From Pseudomonadota bacterium (GTDB taxonomy: Bacteria; Pseudomonadota; Alphaproteobacteria; Rhizobiales; Hyphomicrobiaceae): a DNA stretch of 64,000 nt. This document shows, piece by piece, positions 17,384 to 29,395 of this stretch. The position numbers and the translations under genes are program-made. Each line of letters begins with the position of its first letter. Within the stretch, counting starts at the first letter, position 1. The stretch spans positions 1 to 64,000 of the forward strand of contig JAEXXM010000042.1 in assembly GCA_023405815.1 (NCBI GenBank), in the 5' to 3' direction. A model generated the notes under the pieces. It saw nothing but the letters and a program-made list of their open reading frames with translations. It ran no database searches and was not told the origin of the DNA.

Positions 17384-19294
17384 TTAATCTGCAGAGATGG
17401 GTTCGCTTGCCCGGGCAAGCAGGCCCTGGATCTCGCAGATGCGCGCCAGCGCGTCCTCGGAGCCGTCCCGGTGGTAAGCCTGGACGGCTGCTTCGAGCGA
17501 CTTCTGCAAGCCGACCTGCCTCTCATGCAGCGCGAGGGTGTGGCGCCAGCCAACCTCCACCTCGGCCCGCGGGGCATCAGGCTCTGCGAAACGATCGCTT
17601 CTATGCGTAACGGAACGCTCCACAAGGTTTACGACCTTGCCGAGGCCCGCATCGCTCAATTGGGAGCGTAGACGGGCGCTGTCAAGCTCATTCTCCACAG
17701 CTTGGCTGGCGAGGATCAAATCCCGTAGTCGGGCCAGTGCCGGCGAGGCCAAGGCGACGGCGGCGATCTCCTCCGCGTGCTCGTCGATGAGCCAGGGATG
17801 ATTGAGCAGCGTTTTCAATAACAGCGCCTCGCGCGGCGGCGCCAATTCAGCGCGTGCGGCAAGCTCCGGGCTGGCATTCTGCCGGCGGGGAGCGGCGATG
17901 GGAAAGGCCGTCGTCCCCAGCCGCGCGCGCTCCCGCAGCCGCCAGTCCGGTGCGGCATTGTTGCGCCGGCTAGCGCCCGCGGCGCTCTTGCGCGGCCCCT
18001 GGCCGCGGGCGATCTCGCGCACCACGGTGCGATTAAGGGCGAATAGAGTCTCGCGCAGCTCCCGTTCGTACTGCGCCCGCACCGAGCTGTCGCCGATCTT
18101 GTCGACCATGGCCTTGAGCCGCGTCTCGAACGCCGCCCGCTGCTCCGGCGTCGACAGGTCCTGGTCTTGCGACTCGCGCTCCCAGAGGACGTCGAATAGC
18201 GCCCGCGTCTTGCCCATCTCGTCGGCGAACGCCTGCGGGCCGCTCTGGCGCACGAGATCGTCGGGGTCGAGGCCGCCGGGCAGGAAGGAAAAGCGCACGC
18301 TGCGCCCCGGGCTGAGCAGCGGCAGCACCGTCTCCACGGCACGAAATGCGGCTTTGCGTCCGGCTGCGTCGCCGTCGAAGCATAGGACCGGCTCGTCCGC
18401 CATCCGCCAGAGCAGCTTGGCCTGCTCCTCGGTCAGCGCCGTGCCGAGCGGCGCCACCGCCTCGCCGAACCCGGCTTCGGCGAGCGAGATGACATCCATG
18501 TAGCCTTCGACGACGATGACGCGCCCCTTGTCGTGCGCCGGTCCGCGCGCCCGCTGCGCGTTGAACAGGATGTGCCCCTTGTGAAAGAGCGGCGTCTCCG
18601 GCGAGTTGAGGTATTTCGCCGGCTGGTCGGGATCGAGCGCGCGGCCGCCGAAGGCGATGATGCGCCCGCGCAGATCGGCGATCGGGAACGTCACGCGGTT
18701 GCGGAAGCGGTCGTAGGCGACGGGAATGTCAGGCCCGCCGATCAGCATGCCCGACGCGATCATCTCCTCGACCTTGAACCCGGCGGCGGCGAGGTGATTG
18801 CGCAGCGCCGACTTGTCGTTGGGCGCATAGCCGATGCGGAAGCTGGCGATCGTTTCGCGTTTCAGGCCGCGCTTCTCAAGGTAGCGTCGCGCCTCGGCTC
18901 CCGCGCTGCCTTTCAGCGCGTTCTCGAAGAACGTGACCGACATCTCGACAATTTTGTAAAGCCGCTCGCGCTCGTCCTCGCGCGCCTCATCCCGTGCGGA
19001 TACCTTCGGCATCGGCACGCCGGCATCCGCGGCGAGCCGCTCGACCGCCTCGGGGAACGACAGCCCTTCGGTCAGCATCAGGAACTTGAAGATGTCACCG
19101 TTCTGGCCGGACGAGAAATCGAACCACGAGCCCTTCTGGTCGTTGACGAAGAAGGAGGGCGTCTTCTCCACCTTGAACGGTGAAAGGCCCTTGTACTCGC
19201 GCCCGGCGCGCTTTAGCGCGACCTTGCGCCCGACGACCGAGCTGACGCTCATCCGCGCCTTTATCTCTTCCAGGAAGTTTGGCGGATAGCGCAT
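17384..19294 (-). CDS. dnaG: DNA primase DnaG
   Basis: DnaG makes RNA primers at the replication fork. The 636-residue protein has an N-terminal CHC2-like fold, a TOPRIM core (EGYMD, then CFDGDAAGRKA) and a C-terminal helicase-binding domain. The four zinc ligands of the CHC2 finger are replaced: Ser38, Lys41, Asp59 and Ser62 stand at the exact spacing of Cys-x2-His-x17-Cys-x2-Cys. Loss of zinc ligands is known in alphaproteobacterial primases, so the gene is not broken. rpoD follows after 187 bases. Confidence 0.96.
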   Translation of the reverse strand: MRYPPNFLEEIKARMSVSSVVGRKVALKRAGREYKGLSPFKVEKTPSFFVNDQKGSWFDFSSGQNGDIFKFLMLTEGLSFPEAVERLAADAGVPMPKVSARDEAREDERERLYKIVEMSVTFFENALKGSAGAEARRYLEKRGLKRETIASFRIGYAPNDKSALRNHLAAAGFKVEEMIASGMLIGGPDIPVAYDRFRNRVTFPIADLRGRIIAFGGRALDPDQPAKYLNSPETPLFHKGHILFNAQRARGPAHDKGRVIVVEGYMDVISLAEAGFGEAVAPLGTALTEEQAKLLWRMADEPVLCFDGDAAGRKAAFRAVETVLPLLSPGRSVRFSFLPGGLDPDDLVRQSGPQAFADEMGKTRALFDVLWERESQDQDLSTPEQRAAFETRLKAMVDKIGDSSVRAQYERELRETLFALNRTVVREIARGQGPRKSAAGASRRNNAAPDWRLRERARLGTTAFPIAAPRRQNASPELAARAELAPPREALLLKTLLNHPWLIDEHAEEIAAVALASPALARLRDLILASQAVENELDSARLRSQLSDAGLGKVVNLVERSVTHRSDRFAEPDAPRAEVEVGWRHTLALHERQVGLQKSLEAAVQAYHRDGSEDALARICEIQGLLARASEPISAD

Positions 19295-19421
19295 CGGGCT
19301 CGCACGGATAATTCAGATATCCCTGACCTACGCGATTCGCGTATGCCGCGGCCGGCTCCCGATCATTTTCAATCGGTTATGTGCACAATCCACAGGCTCC
19401 CGGTTCGTACCTGCCGGTTTC

Positions 19422-19514
19422 GTGTCATCTCTGGGTTTGTCTCCGGGATACAGCGATCCGCTCGCTCCTCGCGAGCCCGCAGCATGGATCCCGGCAACAA
19501 GTGCCGGGATGACA
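19422..19514. repeat. REP/BIME-like palindromic element, copy B
   Basis: It runs from GTCATCTCTGGG to CCGGGATGAC, with an internal inverted pair (GGGTTTGTCTCCGGGATA and GGATCCCGGCAACAAGTGCCGGGATGAC). It has the same plan as the elements near 12.1 and 54.7 kb and lies between dnaG and the yqeY-like gene. Confidence 0.75.
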
Positions 19515-19525
19515 GATGCCGGAAC

Positions 19526-19975
19526 CTACTTCAGCAACTCTTTCGTGAGCGCGCTGGCTTTGCCGAAATCCATCTGCCCGGCGTACTTGGCTTTGAGCGC
19601 GCCCATTACCTTGCCCATATCCTTGGGGCCTGCCGCGCCCGTCTCCTTGATGATCGCGGCAATCGCCGCCTTGGCCTCGTCATCGCTCATCTGCTTCGGC
19701 AGATAGCCCTCGATGACGTTGATCTCGGACTGCTCCTTGTCGGCGAGATCCTGTCGGCCGCCAGACACGTACTGCTCGATCGAATCCCGCCGCTGCTTCA
19801 CCATCTTAGCGAGCACCGAGAGGATGTCGGTGTCGGAGATCTTGTCCTTGCCGGACGGCCGCGCCTCGATATCGGCCGACTTGATGGCAGCATTGATGAG
19901 GCGCAGCGTGCCGACGCGATCCTTGTCGCCGGCTTTCATCGCCGTCTTGAGGTCGTCGTTGATCTTGTCGCGCAT
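19526..19975 (-). CDS. GatB/YqeY domain-containing protein
   Basis: The 149-residue protein is a stand-alone YqeY-type domain related to the tail of GatB: MRDKINDDLKTAMKAGDKDRVGTLRLINAAIK, then EIEAR-like and YLPKQMSDDE segments, and KDMGKVMGALKAKYAGQMDFGKAS. Such proteins are linked to tRNA-dependent amidation by homology, but no role is proven. ATG 19975 is chosen because GGAGG lies five bases upstream; an ATG at 19987 would add four residues. It is 230 bases upstream of dnaG on the map, in the same direction. Confidence 0.88.
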   Translation of the reverse strand: MRDKINDDLKTAMKAGDKDRVGTLRLINAAIKSADIEARPSGKDKISDTDILSVLAKMVKQRRDSIEQYVSGGRQDLADKEQSEINVIEGYLPKQMSDDEAKAAIAAIIKETGAAGPKDMGKVMGALKAKYAGQMDFGKASALTKELLK

Positions 19976-20055
19976 CGTCGCCTCCATCGTTGGTCGCCGT
20001 GTTTAGGCACCTCGCGCCGCCCGCGCAAGGCGCGCCTGCAAACGACCCTCCTGCC

Positions 20056-20548
20056 TCAGGGCTTGTCATCGCCCGCGTCGGGCTCGGCCACGTGCTGCAC
20101 GCTCTCCTGCTCATTGGGGTCCGTGCGGGCGACGATGGCCTCGGCCGCCTCGGTGGTGCTGAGGTTGATCGGCTTGTGCGGCAGGTCGGCGGGAATGTAG
20201 AGGAAGTCGCCCGCCTCGTTGATCACCTCCTTCTTGAGGCCCTCGCCGTAGAGCGTCTTCACGCGGCCCTTGATGAGGTAGATGGCCGACTCGTACCCCC
20301 TTGTGGACGTGCGCCTTGGCAGAGCCTCCGGGGGGAATGATCACCTTGTTCATCGAGATGTGCTTGGCCCCCGCGTTCTGGCCGGAGATGCCCTGAAAGA
20401 TCGGCAGCCCCTGTTTGGAACCGGTCGTCGCCTGCGGCCGGATGGTGACGATCTCCGCCTCCTTGCCGCTTTCCTGGGCTGCAGCCGGTGCGACAAGCAC
20501 GCCCACCGAAGCCAGAAGCGCGGCGAGTGCGATGTGGAGCCTGCGCAT
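20056..20548 (-). pseudogene. Secreted cupin protein split by a one-base frameshift
   Basis: The first frame (start 20548) has a signal peptide ending near APAAAQ, then cupin motif 1 up to AKAHVHKG. The rest (LYGEGLKKEVINEAGDFLYIPADLPHKPINLS, motif 2) continues in another frame to 20056. The break falls in a run of five C on the plus strand (20296-20300); with four C the two frames join as HVHKGYESAIYLIKGRV. Together they would give about 163 residues. This is either a sequencing error or a recent single-base insertion. There is no other damage, so function may have been lost very recently or not at all. Confidence 0.85.
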
Positions 20549-20757
20549 GATCGAAGTCCTTTTGCTGGTTTGACGCTTCTATAGCCATATATTGTCACCT
20601 AGCTGCGGACATTGGCTGAGACGCTGCGTGGAGTGTTGACCGCGGGGAACGCTTCTCATAGGTTCCGCCCGCATTCCGCCCAACTGCCACCGCGTGTGCA
20701 CGGCGCCTCAAGTGGCTGGCCGCTGCGCCGCGCCTAGCGCGAACGCCGGAGCCGCCA

Positions 20758-21951
20758 TTGACGACCCCGCATATCGATCCGCCGCTGCCCTGGGCCGACG
20801 CGCCATCGACAGCCCGCCTCGTGTTGGCGGACGGGACGGTCATTTCCGGCACCGGCCTCGGTGCTACCGGCTCCGCCGTGGGCGAGGTCTGCTTCAACAC
20901 CGCAATGACCGGCTACCAGGAGATCCTCACTGATCCCTCCTATGCCGGCCAGATCATCACCTTCACCTTCCCCCACATCGGCAACGTTGGCGCCAACAAC
21001 GAGGACACAGAGACCTCCAACCTCGCGGCGCGCTCCGGCGTCCGGGGCTGCGTCCTGCGAGCCGATATTACGGCCCCGTCTAACTATCGCTCGGCCGAGC
21101 ACCTCGACCGCTGGCTGAAGGCGCGTGGCATCATCGCCATCTCCGGTATCGACACGCGGGCGCTGACCGCGCGCATCCGCGAGCTCGGCATGCCCAACGG
21201 CGTCATCGCCCACGAGCCGTCGGGCAAGTTCGACATCGACAAGTTGAAGGCCGAGGCGGCAGCATGGCCCGGTCTCGACGGCATGGACCTCGTTCCCGAG
21301 GTGACGAGCGGCCAGAGCTATTCCTGGGACGAGACGCGCTGGGTCTGGGGCAACGGCTACGGCCGCAACGAGAACGCGCCGTTTCATGTGGTCGCCGTCG
21401 ATTACGGCCTGAAGCGCAACATCCTGCGTTGCCTCGCCAGCGCCGGCTGCAAGGTGACGGTGGTCCCGGCAACGACGAGCGCCGAGGACATCCTCGAGCG
21501 CAAGCCCGACGGCGTGTTCCTGTCCAATGGCCCCGGCGACCCGGCAGCAACCGGCAAGTACGCGGTTCCCGAGATCAAGAAGATCGTCTCGTCCGGTCTG
21601 CCGGTATTTGGCATCTGCCTCGGGCATCAGATGCTTGCCCTCGCGCTCGGCGCTAAGACGCACAAGATGCCCCAGGGCCATCACGGCGCGAACCATCCCG
21701 TGAAGGACTTCACCACCGAGAAGGTGGAGATCACCTCCATGAACCACGGCTTCACCGTCGATCGCACGACCCTCCCCAAGGGCGTCGAGGAGACGCACGT
21801 GTCGCTGTTCGACGGCACCAACTGCGGAATCCAGGTGAAAGACAAGCCGGTGTTCTCGGTCCAGTACCACCCCGAGGCGTCCCCCGGGCCGCAGGACAGC
21901 CACTACCTTTTCGACCGCTTCGTCGAATTGATGCGCCGCCGCAAGGCCTAA
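20758..21951 (+). CDS. carA: Carbamoyl-phosphate synthase small subunit
   Basis: CarA releases ammonia from glutamine and passes it to CarB to make carbamoyl phosphate for arginine and pyrimidines. The 397-residue protein has the CPSase small-subunit domain (FNTAMTGYQEILTDPSYAGQI) and a class-I amidotransferase domain with the nucleophile in GICLGHQ and the His-Glu pair in QYHPEASPGP. The likely start is TTG at 20758; MTTPHIDPPLPW precedes the conserved part. carB lies 1.8 kb downstream, separated by two secreted paralogues. The gene is divergent from the frameshifted cupin. Confidence 0.96.
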   Translation: MTTPHIDPPLPWADAPSTARLVLADGTVISGTGLGATGSAVGEVCFNTAMTGYQEILTDPSYAGQIITFTFPHIGNVGANNEDTETSNLAARSGVRGCVLRADITAPSNYRSAEHLDRWLKARGIIAISGIDTRALTARIRELGMPNGVIAHEPSGKFDIDKLKAEAAAWPGLDGMDLVPEVTSGQSYSWDETRWVWGNGYGRNENAPFHVVAVDYGLKRNILRCLASAGCKVTVVPATTSAEDILERKPDGVFLSNGPGDPAATGKYAVPEIKKIVSSGLPVFGICLGHQMLALALGAKTHKMPQGHHGANHPVKDFTTEKVEITSMNHGFTVDRTTLPKGVEETHVSLFDGTNCGIQVKDKPVFSVQYHPEASPGPQDSHYLFDRFVELMRRRKA

Positions 21952-22028
21952 GCGCGCCCCGACAACCCTACAAAACATTAATTCTGGCGGGGCTCCCGGC
22001 TGGGCGTGCCGCCGTTATAGTGTATCGT

Positions 22029-22116
22029 CCTCGGGAATAATGGGACGCCGACGTGGAAAAAGTTCCCGAGGCACAGTAAGCAAGCGGCGCTGACGGCCGA
22101 AAAGCCCAACGGCGCC
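22029..22116 (+). promoter_or_regulatory. Structured 5' leader candidate
   Basis: CCTCGGGAA (22029-22037) pairs perfectly with TTCCCGAGG (22063-22071). A second stem follows, GGCGC (22086-22090) with GCGCC (22112-22116), with an inner GGC/GCC helix. The hairpins end 17 bases before the next gene's start and before its GGGAGGAG ribosome-binding site. A TATAGT sequence just upstream could be the -10 element. I recognise no known riboswitch class. It may only be a carA 3' structure. Confidence 0.4.
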
Positions 22117-22133
22117 AGGTAGGGAGGAGTTTC

Positions 22134-22769
22134 ATGCAGCGTTGCGCCGTGTTCTGCGCAATCACCTTCATGCTCGCCGGAACGGCCACGGCCGACGAGA
22201 AATGCCGCGCGGCGGTCGCCGACGCCTTCAACAAGCAGCGTTCCTCGCGCGCCTTCACCATGGCGTCAGAGATGAAGAGCGCGGCCGGACCGGTACAGAT
22301 CAAGGTCGCCTACCAGCCGCCCGACCGCATGCACCAGACCATCGTCGCCCCGAACCAGGAGCCGCTCGAAACCGTCCTTTACGGCACGCGCGCCTATAGC
22401 CGCCAGGGCGGCGCCTGGGAGGAGCTCATGCCGGCCGTTGCCCAGACGATCATCGCCCAGGTGCGCGCTGCGGTCATCGACCCTCCAAAAGAGGTCGGTA
22501 ATTTCGATTGCCTCGGCGCGACCAACCTCGACGGCAAGGAGTATCTCGCTTATCGCAGTGTCGAGAAGCAGGCCGATGCGGGGGCCGCGACCGGGGCACC
22601 GGTCCTGCACCGGACGATCTACGTTGATCAAAAGAGCGGGCTGCCAGCCGCCAATATCGTCTCCGGCGAGGAGCCGAACGGCGAGGTGGTCTTCAAGGCC
22701 GTCTACGATTATCCGGAGCACCTCGAGATCGAGGACCACCCGGATGCACCCCTGGTAAAAATGAGATAA
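22134..22769 (+). CDS. Secreted hypothetical protein, tandem paralogue 1
   Basis: This 211-residue protein has a signal peptide (residues 1-20, ending TATADEKC). It then has alternating polar strands such as VQIKVAYQPPDRMHQTIVAP and ETVLYGTRAYSRQGGAWEEL. The order of strands and the 'P-R-M-x-Q' followed by 'W-x-x-L' pattern recalls LolA/LppX-like lipid carriers, but similarity is weak and the function is unknown. The next gene is a clear paralogue. GGGAGGAG precedes the start. Confidence 0.8.
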   Translation: MQRCAVFCAITFMLAGTATADEKCRAAVADAFNKQRSSRAFTMASEMKSAAGPVQIKVAYQPPDRMHQTIVAPNQEPLETVLYGTRAYSRQGGAWEELMPAVAQTIIAQVRAAVIDPPKEVGNFDCLGATNLDGKEYLAYRSVEKQADAGAATGAPVLHRTIYVDQKSGLPAANIVSGEEPNGEVVFKAVYDYPEHLEIEDHPDAPLVKMR

Positions 22770-22809
22770 GCGCGTCAATGCGCCTAGGTTTGTGTCGAGG
22801 AAACGGAAG

Positions 22810-23505
22810 ATGATGAAGCAGTCGATGTGCCGGATGCTGACGGCATTCAGTCTTATGATCGCCGCCGCCAGCGCAGCTCACGCCGGCTGCAAGGAGGAGG
22901 TCACCTCCGCGCTGGAGCGTCAGCGCCATACCAGCGGCTTCCGCATGAAGACCAAGATGCTCTCCGAGCAGGGTCTGGTCGATATGACGGTGGACTATGT
23001 TCTGCCCAACCGCATGCGCCAGGTGATCACCTCGACGGTCGAGCCCAAGCCGGTGGAAACCATCGTCATCGGCCGCGACGGCTGGACGCGCATGGAAGGC
23101 GAGCAGTGGCGCCCACTACACCCGCAGGTCGCCGACGCGATGGCCGCGCAGATGCAGGAGACGCTCGGCGACGACCAGGAAGGCACCAAGATGGGCGAGT
23201 TCGAATGCCTCGGTAAGCAGCCCGTTGGCGAGCAGCAGCTCCTCGCCTACCAGGGTGAAAATCCTGAGGAAGGTCCGAAGAACCTCAGCCCCGGCGCCGC
23301 CGACAAGCCGAAGGCGCCCGATCGCGGCGTGCGCGTGATCTACGTCGATCCGATCACCGGCCTGCCGATGCGGTCGATCTACGCGCGCGCCAACAAGCTC
23401 GACAAGCCGATCTTCGAGGCGACCTACTCCTACCCGGCCGACATCAAGGTCGAGACGCCGCAGTTCCCGGGCGCCCCGGCCGACAAGCCTGCCGAGAAGA
23501 AATAG
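22810..23505 (+). CDS. Secreted hypothetical protein, tandem paralogue 2
   Basis: The product is about 231 residues with a signal peptide ending near AAHAGCKEE. It shares with the preceding gene the start of the mature part (C-x-x-x-V-x-x-A-x-x-x-Q-R), the NRMRQVITSTVEPKPVETIVIG strand pair, a tryptophan-containing hairpin (GWTRMEGEQW), and the C-terminal VIYVDPITGLPMRSIYA, which parallels TIYVDQKSGLPAANIVS. It may be a periplasmic lipoprotein-binding or substrate-binding protein, which is inference only. ATG 22810 follows GAGGAAA. Confidence 0.8.
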   Translation: MMKQSMCRMLTAFSLMIAAASAAHAGCKEEVTSALERQRHTSGFRMKTKMLSEQGLVDMTVDYVLPNRMRQVITSTVEPKPVETIVIGRDGWTRMEGEQWRPLHPQVADAMAAQMQETLGDDQEGTKMGEFECLGKQPVGEQQLLAYQGENPEEGPKNLSPGAADKPKAPDRGVRVIYVDPITGLPMRSIYARANKLDKPIFEATYSYPADIKVETPQFPGAPADKPAEKK

Positions 23506-23535
23506 CTTCACGCGGCCACGCTTGAACCTGGAATA

Positions 23536-23622
23536 ACGGTGTCAGGCCCTCAGGGTCAGACACCGTACAGTCTCTTGGCCGCCACAGGCGGCAGGGGCCC
23601 AAGGGGCCCCGGCGCGAGCGCC
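23536..23622 (+). other. Array of four hairpins upstream of carB
   Basis: Four hairpins follow one another: ACGGTGTC/GACACCGT (23536-23566), GCCGCC-ACA-GGCGGC (23578-23592), GGGGCC/GGCCCC (23594-23610) and GGCGC-GA-GCGCC (23611-23622). The first could terminate the upstream gene, though no U-tract follows. The cluster sits 133-219 bases before the carB start. I see no coding potential in this gap. Confidence 0.5.
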
Positions 23623-23754
23623 GGCTATCAGTTCGCCCGACGATCGCCGCGTGCAAAGCTTCTCTCAGCTCGTGTCACACAGAGACACTCTCAGTTGCGC
23701 TTGCGCGATTTGGGCTATAGCCAAAGCCGCCGATCACGAATAAAAGGCCGCCTC

Positions 23755-27090
<3,336 letters not shown>

Positions 27091-27190
27091 TCCGTCGGGC
27101 CGGTTACTAGGGCGGCCCAATCCACACGTTGGCAGCAACGAGTGTTCGGCGGACCTGGCAGCTCTGCCAGGCCTAAGGGAGATGTTAGGA

Positions 27191-27670
27191 ATGTCGATGG
27201 AACGGGTTCCGATGACTGTAGAGGGCTTCCGCACTTTGGAAGCGGAGCTGCAGCGCCTCAAATCGGAGGAGCGTCCCCGCATCATCCAAGCTATCGCCGA
27301 GGCGCGTTCGCATGGCGACCTCTCCGAGAATGCCGAGTATCACGCCGCCAAGGAGCAGCAGGGCCTGAACGAGGCGCGCGTCGCCGACCTCGAGGATCGC
27401 CTTGGCCGTGCCGACGTCGTCGATACGTCCAAGCTCTCCGGCGACACGATCAAGTTCGGTGCCACAGTGACCTTGGTCGACGAGGACACCGACGAGAAGG
27501 TCAAATACAAGATCGTCGGCGACTTCGAGGCGAGCGTGAAGGACGGCAAGATCTCCATCTCTTCTCCCATTGCTCGCGCGCTCATCGGCAAGTCGAAGGG
27601 CGACACCGCCGAGGTGACGACGCCCAAGGGGCCGCGCTCCTACGAGGTGCTGAAGATCGAATGGAAATAG
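27191..27670 (+). CDS. greA: Transcription elongation factor GreA
   Basis: GreA rescues backtracked RNA polymerase by stimulating transcript cleavage. The 159-residue protein has the coiled coil with its acidic tip (GDLSENAEYHAAKEQQ) and the C-terminal FKBP-like domain (FGATVTLVDEDTDEKVKYKIVG, SPIARALIGKSKGD). ATG 27191 is preferred over ATG 27182 because the GGGAG site ends at 27181, nine bases before it. It follows carB by 100 bases. Confidence 0.95.
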   Translation: MSMERVPMTVEGFRTLEAELQRLKSEERPRIIQAIAEARSHGDLSENAEYHAAKEQQGLNEARVADLEDRLGRADVVDTSKLSGDTIKFGATVTLVDEDTDEKVKYKIVGDFEASVKDGKISISSPIARALIGKSKGDTAEVTTPKGPRSYEVLKIEWK

Positions 27671-27681
27671 CTCCCCCGGTT

Positions 27682-27709
27682 CCCTCTCCCATTCTTCATG
27701 GGGAGAGGG
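27682..27709. repeat. Palindromic GGGAGAGGG element
   Basis: CCCTCTCCC (27682-27690) pairs with GGGAGAGGG (27701-27709). It is followed by further GGGAGAGGGAG (27741-27751) with a CCGCAGGAGCTAAGCTTGCGG hairpin between. This CCCTCTCCC..CATGGGGAGAGGG pattern is a common intergenic repeat in alphaproteobacteria. It may double as a terminator between the converging greA and Lrp-type genes. Confidence 0.6.
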
Positions 27710-27753
27710 TGGGGGGCAGCCGCAGGAGCTAAGCTTGCGGGGAGAGGGAGAAG

Positions 27754-28230
27754 CTACTTCTCCGGCACGCTGATCGGCACGCCCGGCTCGCGCTTGGCGC
27801 GTCGGATGGTGAGGAACGTCTTCACGCTGGCGACGTTCGGTGCGGCCGTCAGCTCCTCGAGCACGAATTCTTGGAACGCCGGCAGGTCCTTGGCGACGCA
27901 CTTCAGCATGTAGTCGCTCTCGCCCGACAGCATGAACGCCTCGCGCACGATGGGCCAGCCGAGCACGCGGTTCTCGAAGGCGCGCAATTCGGTTTCGGCC
28001 TGATTGTGCAGCCCAACCATGGCGAAGGCAGTCAGATCGAAGCCCAGTGCCGCCTCGTCCAGCAGCACCGTATAGCCGGCGATCAGCCCCGCCTGCTCCA
28101 GCGCGCGCACGCGCCTGAGGCACGGCGGTGCCGATAGTCCGACGCGCGAGGCAAGGGCGACGTTGGTTAGGCTGCCGTCCGCCTGCAGCTCCTTGAGGAT
28201 GCGCCAGTCGAGAGGGTCAAGGCGCACGGC
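27754..28230 (-). CDS. Lrp/AsnC family transcriptional regulator
   Basis: This 158-residue protein has an N-terminal winged helix-turn-helix (DPLDWRILKELQADGSLTNVALASRVGLSAPPCLRRVRALE) and a C-terminal RAM ligand-binding domain (EAFMLSGESDYMLKCVAKDL). Family members sense amino acids and bind DNA as octamers. The probable start is ATG 28230; ATG 28260 would add ten residues. The neighbouring genes give no hint about its target. It is convergent with greA. Confidence 0.9.
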   Translation of the reverse strand, partial: AVRLDPLDWRILKELQADGSLTNVALASRVGLSAPPCLRRVRALEQAGLIAGYTVLLDEAALGFDLTAFAMVGLHNQAETELRAFENRVLGWPIVREAFMLSGESDYMLKCVAKDLPAFQEFVLEELTAAPNVASVKTFLTIRRAKREPGVPISVPEK

Positions 28231-28390
28231 CATCGGGATCAATGCTCCTGGGAATGCCATATCGCCGGTACCGGCGCGCCGGCGTGCGACGTTGCACCAA
28301 CCCGCCGGCTTTGGCTAGGCCGCGCCTTTTACGTTGTGGCGCCATGAGGGATGGACAGACTTGGCGCCAATGGCGACAAGCTAGGCCTGC

Positions 28391-29395
28391 ATGCACGCGA
28401 CAGCCGACCAGTTCCGTCCTCTTGCTGGGCTTCGCGCCTGGCTCCTCACCAACGGTGCGGCGGGGATGGATACGCAGACGCGCGGCCTCGCCGACGCCCT
28501 CGGTCTCTCCTACGAGATGAAGCCGATTGCTCCCAGAGGCCTCTACAAGGTTCTCGCGCCATGGGCGCCGGTCTCGCCCAATGAGCGCTTCGGGGCGCCC
28601 GGCAGCACCTTTGCACCGCCATGGCCCGATGTGGCGATCGCGCTGGGACGCACCAGCGTGGCCTATCTGCGCGCGCTGCGCCGGATATCGCCCTCGACGT
28701 TCACGATCATGATGCTCGACACGAGAGCCGGCAGCGGCGTCGCGGACGCGATCTGGGTGCCCCAGCACGACCGTTTGCGCGGCGACAACGTAATCGTCTC
28801 GCTCACCGCACCGCACAGCTTCACCGCCGCCCGCATCGCCAAGCTGCGTCAGCGCATGCCGCCAGAGATCGAGGCGCTGCCTGCGCCGCGCGTGGCCGTC
28901 GTCATTGGCGGCAGCAACGGCGTCTATACGTTCCGGCCGTACGATGAGGAGCGGTTGGCTGCCGCGCTGCGCTCGCTCGGGACTCTCGGCGTCAGCTTCT
29001 TGGTCACCCCCTCGCGCCGCACGCAGCCACACCTCGTCGAGGTGGTGGAGGCGGCCTCGCGCCCCTTTCCAAGAATCCTATGGAACGGCGAGGGGGCCAA
29101 TCCTTATCCCGACTTCCTCGCTCACGCCGATGCGTTCCTCGTAACGGCCGACAGCGTCAACATGACGGGCGAGGCGGCCGCCACCGGCCGGCCCGTGCTC
29201 GTGTTCTATCCGTCCGGTGGATCTGCCAAGTTTCGCCGCTTCCACGCCGCCCTCGAGGCCTACGGTGCGACCCGGCCGCTGCCCGAACGCGTTGCAGAAA
29301 TTCCCGACTGGACCTACGAGCCGCTGCATTCGGCCGATATCATCGCGCGCGAGATCGAACGCCGGTGGTTGGCCTGCAAGCGAGTGCACCCATGA
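28391..29395 (+). CDS. ELM1/GtrOC1-type protein, copy 1
   Basis: This 334-residue protein belongs to the mitochondrial fission ELM1 family (DUF1022), widespread in alphaproteobacteria and plants. It is predicted to have a GT-B glycosyltransferase-like fold. Visible signatures are WLLTNGAAGMDTQTRGLADALGL, FAPPWPDVAIALGRTS, VAVVIGGSNGVYTF, FLVTPSRRT, DAFLVTADSVNMTGEAAATGRPV and GGSAKFRRFH. Its biochemical function is unknown in bacteria. Its stop overlaps the start of the CPBP gene (ATGA), and a paralogue lies downstream at 30.2 kb. Confidence 0.85.
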   Translation: MHATADQFRPLAGLRAWLLTNGAAGMDTQTRGLADALGLSYEMKPIAPRGLYKVLAPWAPVSPNERFGAPGSTFAPPWPDVAIALGRTSVAYLRALRRISPSTFTIMMLDTRAGSGVADAIWVPQHDRLRGDNVIVSLTAPHSFTAARIAKLRQRMPPEIEALPAPRVAVVIGGSNGVYTFRPYDEERLAAALRSLGTLGVSFLVTPSRRTQPHLVEVVEAASRPFPRILWNGEGANPYPDFLAHADAFLVTADSVNMTGEAAATGRPVLVFYPSGGSAKFRRFHAALEAYGATRPLPERVAEIPDWTYEPLHSADIIAREIERRWLACKRVHP

